In this document: piece after piece, positions 57,281 through 64,000 of the stretch
Numbering within the stretch: position 1 is the stretch's first letter
How the letters are laid out: each line of letters starts with the position of its first letter
NCBI RefSeq assembly: GCF_964275005.1
Contig: NC_092690.1
Location: 10,544,010 to 10,608,009 of the forward strand
Direction of reading: 5' to 3'
Origin: Diadema setosum
Lineage: Eukaryota > Echinodermata > Echinoidea > Diadematoida > Diadematidae
Length of the DNA stretch: 64,000 nt
Translations under genes and position numbers: made by a program
The notes under the pieces: generated by a model
What the model was told of the DNA's origin: nothing
Databases searched by the model: none
The model's input: the letters and a program-made list of their open reading frames with translations, nothing else

Positions 57281-57715
57281 TAATTGGATACTGCTTGGTA
57301 AAAGTTACTAAATGGGTGCAAGATTTAAAAGCAGGTAAACCCATTTGCACCTCTCAATCATCACTTGTGTACATACATGCCCTGTATGAAGGACATGTCT
57401 GTGATATTTGAAGATCAGTAATTACTGTACAGCGGAAGATAATCAAATTCAGTGAATGTCCCCCCCCCCCAAAAAAAAAAAAAAAAAAAATCCTCCTTTC
57501 CACTTGGACTTACATGTGTCATTGTATGTAGTATATATATTATAATATATTGCATACAATGTACAGTCTGTATGCACATTCATTTAGCAAGGTCTAACCA
57601 TACCTGTGATATAAGACAAAATCATAATCCCACACACATCTGAGCAAAAACTGTTTGGTGTGCAAATCACAGACATAGTCTCTAATCTGATGCTAAAGTT
57701 TGACATACTTTGTAC

Positions 57716-59465
57716 TTAAAGGACACCATACACTTTACCATCCACCTCATAGACATCCAAAGTCTGAAAATTGCACATCTTTGCTGCTTTGAGCACATGC
57801 CACTGCTGGAGGCCAATGACCTCAAAAGCATGCAAATGTCTACTGAAGCCGATAGTCTTGTACAATTTAGTACAAACATACCAAATGTGACCGTGCACCA
57901 CAAAACGAACAGAAAGTCGCATCCCTTGATTTTACGTGAGGACTCAAAAAAAGATGAAATGAGTCAACCGAGTCAATCTTGAGTTTTTCATATTTTCAGA
58001 AAGGGCTATCCTTCTTCTACATATTCCCTTAGTTTGGGATCATAATATAAATGGGAAAGTGTGTTTTCAGCAGTTTTTCTACAACCCTTTTTGGGGGCAG
58101 AGTGGAATGATCAGGTATGTCTCAGAGGCCCCTTTTAATTTTTTTTTTAATCTTTTGCACACTCTTCACTTTCAAGTCTAACTTTTGAAAGGATAATGCT
58201 ACTGCTTTGAAAGTTGGCATTATTCATGAACAGAATGTGTTAATAGAGCATGTTTAATTTCAGCTTAATCTGATAATACCTTCATTGTTATTGCTCCAGT
58301 GATTTACATCCTGTGTTTTGTCCCTTTCATCACACAGTTAGCTCTGCTTGGTAAAGATTAAGCGCTTGAATAGAACCTGTACTTCAGAGCCTCATTTCTC
58401 AGTTCACACTTTTCCAGAGTGTGTGCTTTTTTTCCAGTATTTACAACAGGGGAGTCCATTTGAATTGAGTTATATATCATTTTAAAGCTTAGAGTCAGCT
58501 CTTTCAGAATCTGCCCTCAACTAAAAATCCATGTCTGGCGACTTTTTGTTTGTTTTGTGGTGCAGGGTCACAAATGGTGTCATGACAAAGAAGGAACTTC
58601 ATCTTCCCAAACACAGGAATGTCTTCTCCATGAACAACATCAGTCACAATGACATCATTCTCTTCGAAGTCTGTGAAATCAACTGTCACAGATGTAGCCT
58701 TCCACAAATGTACACATACGTATATCATCATCAACCAAATTGAAAATGTCACTCAGTTTCCTTTGAAGAACATGAGGAAGACTGTGGAAAGAGATCTGAT
58801 CCTTGACACAATCATGAAGGGAACCTTCCTCATCAAAGGAACCTTCATTCAACTGCCAGCACTGCTGAAACTGGTGTCGGGAAGCAAGGGAAAGCACCAC
58901 ATTGCGAAAATTCCTAATGCGTTTGAAGTACTGGTGCTTTGCCTCAAATCGCATGCACCAAAAATTCCTCAGAGGTCCCATTTCTGAAATAAGCCGATGG
59001 TAGTGAATAAGATAATGGAACTTAAAAGGAAAGCTGTCAGGAGACAGTTGTGAAAACATTGCATTTTGATCAATCACTTGCTGTTGCAGAAAAGGCAACC
59101 AGGACTTCTTGATTACTGGTGCCAAACATATCATGTCCACAATCTCCCTGAACAAGAGATACAACTCCCATATCTCAGAATCTTCCGGAACAAATTCTCC
59201 AAACATAAATCCCATCATTCTGAGAAGGCACATAACTTTTGGTTGCGAATTATCGTTATATTATCGTTCTGTCAAAAAATTCTTGCTGAAATAGCAACAG
59301 GCTTGCAACTTGCATCATTCCTAGAATCCTACCATAGCTGAAACTGTTCATCAGTCTTCCAACTCCCTCATATGTCAGAAATCCTTGCCTAACAACTTCC
59401 TTCAATACAACCTTTATCACGATACGAAAACCCCGACAGGGCTGTACCAACGAAGCTCCAAACAC
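57716..59465 (-). pseudogene. Broken transposase-like/uncharacterised gene, split by a MITE
   Basis: Minus-strand pieces in order: LKEVVRQGFLTYEGVGRLMN (to 59465); CLLRMMGFMFGEFVPEDSEI, HYLIHYHRLISEMGPLRNFW, CMRFEAKHQYFKRIRNFRNV and SLASRHQFQQCW (58679-59233); TVDFTDFEENDVIVTDVV and FGKMKFLLCHDTI; then, after the MITE at 57886-58572, WYVCTKLYKTIGFSRHLHAF and LDVYEVDGKVYGVL followed by TAA. The MRFEAKH.FFK block and the LP-x-H-Y-L-x-HYP context are known from many uncharacterised fish and invertebrate proteins that I take to be Tnp2-like transposase derivatives; that link is inference. The frame shifts near 58690 and near 59250, and the N-terminus is missing. Confidence 0.6.
57886..58572. mobile_element. 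DNA transposon (TGTGACC ends), inserted in a coding sequence
   Basis: The ends are TGTGACCGTGCACCACAAAA and, inverted, TGTGACCCTGCACCACAAAA, then AAGTCGC. It is non-coding. Both flanks read as one protein segment (...FLLCHDTI / WYVCTKLYK...) once one copy of the short repeated flank ATTT is discounted, which fixes the insertion point within a codon. Confidence 0.78.
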
Positions 59466-59843
59466 GAAGAGGGTCCAACGATCGCATGCGATCGGATTGA
59501 ATTTTGATACCTTAGATCATTTTTTTGGCCACTTCAAACTCATCCGACGAACAAAATGATAATGAGACTTCATATCTATGCTATGAATATTGAAATTTAG
59601 ATTTAATAACTTACCTAAAATGATGGTTATATGCAGCATGTGTGAACGGTTCACGAACGGTACATCGTCTTTCACGCCAGGCCATTTCCAATATCCGGGA
59701 GGTCACATGATCTGAATGCCCTTTCAAAAAAAAAAAAGGTCGCGCTGTCAACCGTGCTGCTACACCAACACTCAAGCGCAGCGCATCGCACGCACGCAAA
59801 AGATTTCCGCAGAGATCAAGGCGCCATTTTGAATTCTGCAACG

Positions 59844-59956
59844 ATGAACCCCGACGGTGTTAGGGAATCCGCCAGAAAGTATCATTTTTTGGTTCCACGG
59901 ACTTATCATGAGGGCTCTCAATGGACTTACGAACCTTCTCTAATACAAGCATGCAC
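59844..59956 (+). CDS. Candidate first exon of unknown plus-strand gene
   Basis: An ATG in GC-rich DNA opens MNPDGVRESARKYHFLVPRT, then EGSQWTYEPSLIQACT, with TAA and then GGTGAGT directly after. The donor-like GTGAGT next to the stop suggests a 5' exon whose coding frame may differ, or chance. It faces away from the broken gene at 57716-59465 and could share a divergent promoter. Not recognised. Confidence 0.25.
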
Positions 59957-61046
59957 TTAAGGTGAGTAACGTTTGGTAACGTGTACACTGTTTATAAAGA
60001 ACGTATAAATTTTCATAAGTTTTGTAGTTGTGTTGTGGTTCCCCACTTTGAAGGTGCCCGCTCGCTGGTCAGACGCTGTATTCGCGTAGCGTATTAACAG
60101 CGTCTGGTCGGGCTAGGACATCAGCTGTTCTGAGCACATTTTATTCAGATTCAATGAATTTCTGAGATATCTCTCTGCTCGCCATACAGGAACGACAGAT
60201 GCGTTCAGATGAGAAACAAGTCGAAAAACTTCCAACAGCATGACTGGATAGATTGTCCCCACACATACACGTAGCTATAACCAGATAACAGTGCCCAATC
60301 TGGTATGTTCAGTGCCATCAACACCTAACTCTTAAAGGGCGGGTCTTTTTGGGTGAACATTGGGGCTACAAAGACTCTATACAGGTCCACTAACACGATT
60401 TCGACATTTTTAGATTTTAAAAAGTAACCAGTAGTCAGATATCGCTCTAAAACCACCCAAATGTGGGAACGCCCCCTAAAATTGTCCGCTGATTGGCTAG
60501 TGCGATTTGACGTACCAACAGGAAGCCCCCCTCGAAGGCAAGAAGTTCTCACCATTGCCCTAGCGTGTCAATGATAGATACATTTTCTACTTTTGAATCA
60601 CAAAATACACAATTTTTGCAAGTAGCACATCCCAAGAAAGGATTTAAATATGTTGTTTATATATTCCAGAAGCGACTTACTGGCGACTCGGACATTTTTC
60701 GAGTATTTTACCTATAATAATTTGTCATTTCGGATCATGTTTACATTTTGGAAAAAACTAAACATTTCATTCAGGAAACAAGACAAGTAGGCGTGTGTGA
60801 CAGCCTCTTAACTGCTGAATGTACATTGCAACTGCTGAGTGCGCGTGCAGGTCGTAACGACATATTGTTACGGGAGACTGGTTAACAGTCTAAATTTATA
60901 TCGATATCTCGATCCAAGGTAGGTAGATGTTAGAATGTTATATCGATCGTGAGTATCTTATAGCGCTAGCGCTCGCCTCAGCTCAGCTCTAGCTAGCAGC
61001 TCTGTCGCTGACCTGTGTAGCTTAGTTCTAAGATACGTGTGAATAA
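59957..61046. other. Upstream region of the P2X7-like pseudogene
   Basis: No gene. It contains a hairpin at 60071-60110 (CAGACGCTG...CAGCGTCTG around CGCGTAGCG) and a block rich in AGCGCTAGCGC and AGCTCTAGCT at 60960-61000 that resembles the GC-rich blocks at 36.1 and 46.2 kb. Confidence 0.35.
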
Positions 61047-62035
61047 ATGATGGATTCAGACGACGAGATCGAGTCGCCCATTTCATGCCCCGCTACCGTT
61101 TCGAGTGAGTCAGAGAGGGAGTCAGAGTCGGATGTCGAGCGAGATGGTGAGGACGAAGATCCCCGATCAAGCAGGAGAAGCAGCCGTTGGCGTTGGTCGG
61201 CCTCAACAGCGATTGGGTTTACTCCCGTATAGTAGGAACCAGACGCTGCACCTCCCGCCCCCGGAGCAGTCGGCGGTGAGGAAGCTCAGGGGACGGGGTG
61301 ATGACAACGAGCCCGCAAGATTGGGGAATAACAATTGGTAATTATCTACTTGAGAGTCTATATTCTATATAACCTTAGTAACTCACTTATTTTAGTAGTA
61401 TATCTATAGGCCAGAAAAAAGTATAAGTCACAAATGTTGGAAGTACAAAACTGCTGCTTGTAAGTTGTAATAATACTCTAGACTCTCTACAACGTACAAG
61501 TGTTTACCAATGCCACAGTTAGTTACTGCTTATTGACTTACTGCTATATGGAATGTGTGGACAAGACAGTAAAGTCACTAAAGACTAAAGTACTGAAGAG
61601 GCATGGTGTAGATGTAAATCTCTGTGGCAATAGTTGGCATGTTGAACTTGAAGGATTGGTCTCAATTTATCATTGTGTGGCAGCTCAGTACTACGTGACT
61701 AAAACTAATTAAGTTACACAACAAGTAAACCTGAATTTACCTGTATTTCTTTCTTCAGGTGCCAATGTGGGAACTGTGTGCCAATGCCTACTACACGGGA
61801 GTCATTGTGCTGTCACAAGGCTGACCCGGCCGGTCTTAGAGGAGGTCGAGCAGTACAATGACCGGCCGACATGCAGATGCTCAAATAAACTGTATAACAG
61901 CACACCCAGGATTTTCCACCGTTTGCCTTGGTGAATGGGTGTTGGAAGCTGCTTATCACCAATATGCTCAACAGTATGGAGAAGGTGCCAGAACGGATGC
62001 CACAGATAATGAGTGAGTTTGTTTGTCAAATTTTT
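61047..62035 (+). pseudogene. P2X7-ballast-like gene, two exons, frame-damaged
   Basis: Exon 1 (61047-61336) starts MMDSDDEIESPIS and is acidic, then in another frame reads LLPYSRNQTLHL and ARLGNNNW. The donor is GTAATT. The intron is 61337-61758 (acceptor TTCTTCAG). Exon 2 reads W-CQCGNCVPMPTTRESLCCHK, then RPVLEEVEQYNDRPTCRC, then CITAHPGFSTVCLGEWVLEA with AAYHQYAQQYGEG, each in a different frame. The C-x-C-x2-C, CC and C-x-C spacing matches the zinc-binding cysteine cluster of the P2X7 cytoplasmic ballast domain (in fish proteins 'NTDWC.CG.C.PMPT...CC'). No P2X channel portion is present, as in the stand-alone invertebrate proteins. At least three frame changes mean this copy is not functional unless unusual splicing repairs it. 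Confidence 0.6.
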
Positions 62036-64000
62036 CAATTTTTCTTCTGAAATAATGCAAATTTGCCATTTTATATTCCCTTGACAATATGCTGTTTATT
62101 CTGCCAATTTGCAATTGCACCCATCAAAAGAATGCAATATCTAATTCACCATGTGTGATTTCAGTCCTGCACTCCAGTAATTTATTCAAATATATTGGAC
62201 CTGTCTTCGTAGATAATGCAAAAGTACATGTAGCCTTGTAGGATATATTTGTATAATCTTTTCATTTTTTATTTCTTGAGTGCATAGGAACATTATCACT
62301 TTGTGTTATGCGCTGTATAAGCACTGTCAAATATTACACTATTAATATTATTATTATTATCATTATTATTTTATGCTGCCATTATACAGTTGTACCAGGT
62401 ACCCAAAATAATGACTACCATACTCCATGGGTCCCATTCACATTGTCTAATTTAAATCCTATTCTCAAGATAAATTTCTACATGAACACATGATGTCATA
62501 TAAAAGGATTATCAAATTTTACTCCTTTTGCATTCCATTTCGTTTCACTTTCGTTTCTATATCAGGTGATCAAGACATGTTGCATACACCGGCAACTGGT
62601 GAGATGATGATGGAAATTTGTGGGCCAAAATGTGAGAGTCCTACTGCCATCGTCTGCTGTGAGGAAAATGTGATAAACTTATCCATCAGAAAGAGTGACA
62701 CGTTTTCATTTTGCATATAGGCTGTAATAAGACTGTATATGCAGCACTGATATTGGGTGTAGAATGTGACTTGTCACATTGCGATCTGCTCAACGGGAAC
62801 GTGGTTGTAGAAATGCATCAGATAAGTTTGTACATTGCGAAAGTCACATGCATACTTTGTCAGACACCTTGTCCATTATGTGGTCATACTGATGATATGC
62901 AGCTTCCAACACCCACTCGTCAAGGCACACAACTGGGAAACATGCTGTTGGACTTCAGCCTCTCTGTACAAATGATCATGTATTATTTTGTTGTAATTTA
63001 TTGATGCATGTTCAGTGGAACCTCAATATTATAAGCACTGATATGACAAACTGTAGTAATAACAAGATCTTAATATATACATACTTGTATAGGGGTGATA
63101 TCTCTGGTCCCATTGACCTCATTATAACAAGGTTCGACTGCATGTCAACTGCACTCTTGTCTCAATTCTTACTCTTGCTATGCTCTCCCTCTCTCTTTTG
63201 TAATGTAGACCTACTGCATGTTTTAGCAATTGGAAAATTACACTTTCACAACCATGTATACAAGTGAAGATAATTTTGATTGTGTAGAATTGACACGTTG
63301 AACAGCTATGTTGTCAGTCATGGTCAGAAGAAATAGATAATGATCTGATACAATTAAGATGCTGTGGCCTTTCCGGCAATAGCTTCACAGCCTCTATTTA
63401 GAGAACAGGACCAAGTCTAGTTACGAACTCATTGAACTGGAATGTAACTGGCTCATATAGTAATGTTCTGTCATGAACCAGTATACATTTGTCAAACATT
63501 CCTTCCAGCTGATTACACTAATTATATTTTGTGAGCAAATGGAAAAAAGTGTGTTGTGTTTTCTATACATACATTTGTAGTTGTAGTAATACAGTACATG
63601 TACCGGTAGTGTAAATTTATCCTTATATACAAAAAGAAATGGATTAGCTTCATACAGACCCATGAAAATGCAAAAACATACACATATACACACACCCTCA
63701 GTACACTCATGCATATCCAGGCCTGGCATATCAGATACAAACATGCACAAACACACACCAACATCAGACACACATAGGACTAATATATCATTGATATATT
63801 TGCCCTATGTTTGTCTGATGCCCCCTTCATGGAATGGATAGATATATCCCCTCATAGATATGCACATACAATGTATTTAAGTAAGATTTCTATGGAATTG
63901 TACATCTAGCTGTATGCAATTTGCATATTGGTGGGAGTGTTCCAATGATGCCTGATTGAAAGTATTTGTGGGTATGTATGTAGTATGGCAAAGGGTGTGT
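62036..64000. other. Gene-poor right end of the window
   Basis: AT-rich DNA with (ATT)n at 62341-62374 and CA-rich tracts at 63675-63770. An inverted scrap at 62870-62947 reads CLDEWVLEAAYHQYDHIMDK on the minus strand, a second degenerate copy of the end of the P2X7-like exon. No further gene seen. Confidence 0.45.
63009..63142. mobile_element. Tigger/pogo-like MITE
   Basis: The left end is CAGTGGAACCTCAATATTAT and the right end, inverted, is GCAGTCGAACCTTGTTATAA. 130 bases with the canonical CAGT-GAACCT signature of Tigger-like ends; no coding. Confidence 0.6.

Larger units (their letters stand above)
51856..57475. repeat. Segmental duplication, copy 2
   Basis: Second copy of 14188-23945, same strand. 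It carries exons B4'-B1' and the upstream region plus the composite MITE, but none of exons B5-B8. It lacks both insertions found in copy 1 and has its own foldback insertion. By eye the copies differ at a few positions per hundred in introns and fewer in exons. Confidence 0.85.

Noticed and set aside
57887-58575. Plus-strand frames near 58649-58987 as a gene
   Set aside because: They are antisense to the transposase-like pseudogene, whose conserved RFEAKH block is on the minus strand.
61802-62038. Minus-strand 78-codon frame
   Set aside because: It is the antisense of the P2X7-like exon 2, whose cysteine cluster on the plus strand is the convincing reading.
1-64000. tRNA, rRNA or other structured RNA genes
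   Set aside because: Scanning for tRNA A/B boxes and rRNA words gave only GGTTCGA-like strings within Tigger-type ends; nothing folds convincingly by eye.

Overview
This window looks like AT-rich nuclear DNA of a marine invertebrate animal. Genes are split by short exons with canonical GT-AG introns, the recognisable gene families (SAMD3-like, P2X7 'ballast'-like, Myb/SANT-like) are ones that expand in fish and marine invertebrates, and most of the DNA is transposon-derived. A non-vertebrate deuterostome (echinoderm-like) is my best guess, but nothing here fixes the phylum. I see no bacterial features, rRNA, tRNA or CRISPR.

Layout. 1-5.7 kb: a minus-strand LINE fragment split by an AT-rich insertion, which itself carries a Penelope-like element with its usual pLTR/inverted-fragment organisation. 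5.9-8.1 kb: no gene, one TTAA-flanked MITE. 8.1-18.5 kb: an eight-exon minus-strand SAMD3-like gene ('gene B') whose exon phases all fit and give about 484 codons; its introns hold tandem-repeat-bearing Helitron/Helentron-type elements. 18.5-22.6 kb: a 4-kb DNA transposon with subterminal GTAACTGAYGTTAC palindromes, hosting another repeat element. 22.6-23.9 kb: upstream part of the gene B duplication unit. 26.2-37 kb: further minus-strand exons ('gene A') encoding a Myb/SANT-like DNA-binding domain followed by the middle part of a SAMD3-like protein, with an orphan plus-strand P2X7-ballast-like exon at 36.2 kb. 36.7-45.2 kb: a transposon-rich block with a LINE carrying an intact 998-codon ORF inside a DNA transposon. 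45.2-49.6 kb: repeats, MITEs and one candidate small exon. 49.6-51.85 kb: three abutting mobile elements. 51.86-57.48 kb: a second, partial copy of gene B (first four exons plus upstream DNA). 57.7-59.5 kb: a broken transposase-like or uncharacterised gene split by a MITE. 59.8-62 kb: a plus-strand P2X7-ballast-like pseudogene. 62-64 kb: little more, apart from a second inverted scrap of the P2X7-like sequence.

Most informative point: the two gene B copies act as an empty-site/filled-site pair, so several transposons can be bounded almost to the base. Gene A exon 5 ends in phase 0 and the shared SAMD3-like back half (exons B4-B8) begins in phase 0 on the same strand, so the locus may be a multi-module gene with alternative front ends. 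That is a hypothesis needing RNA evidence. The tandem monomers of both repeat-element families carry TCAAGGTCA/DR1 nuclear-receptor-type motifs, so these elements spread arrays of candidate regulatory sites through the introns.
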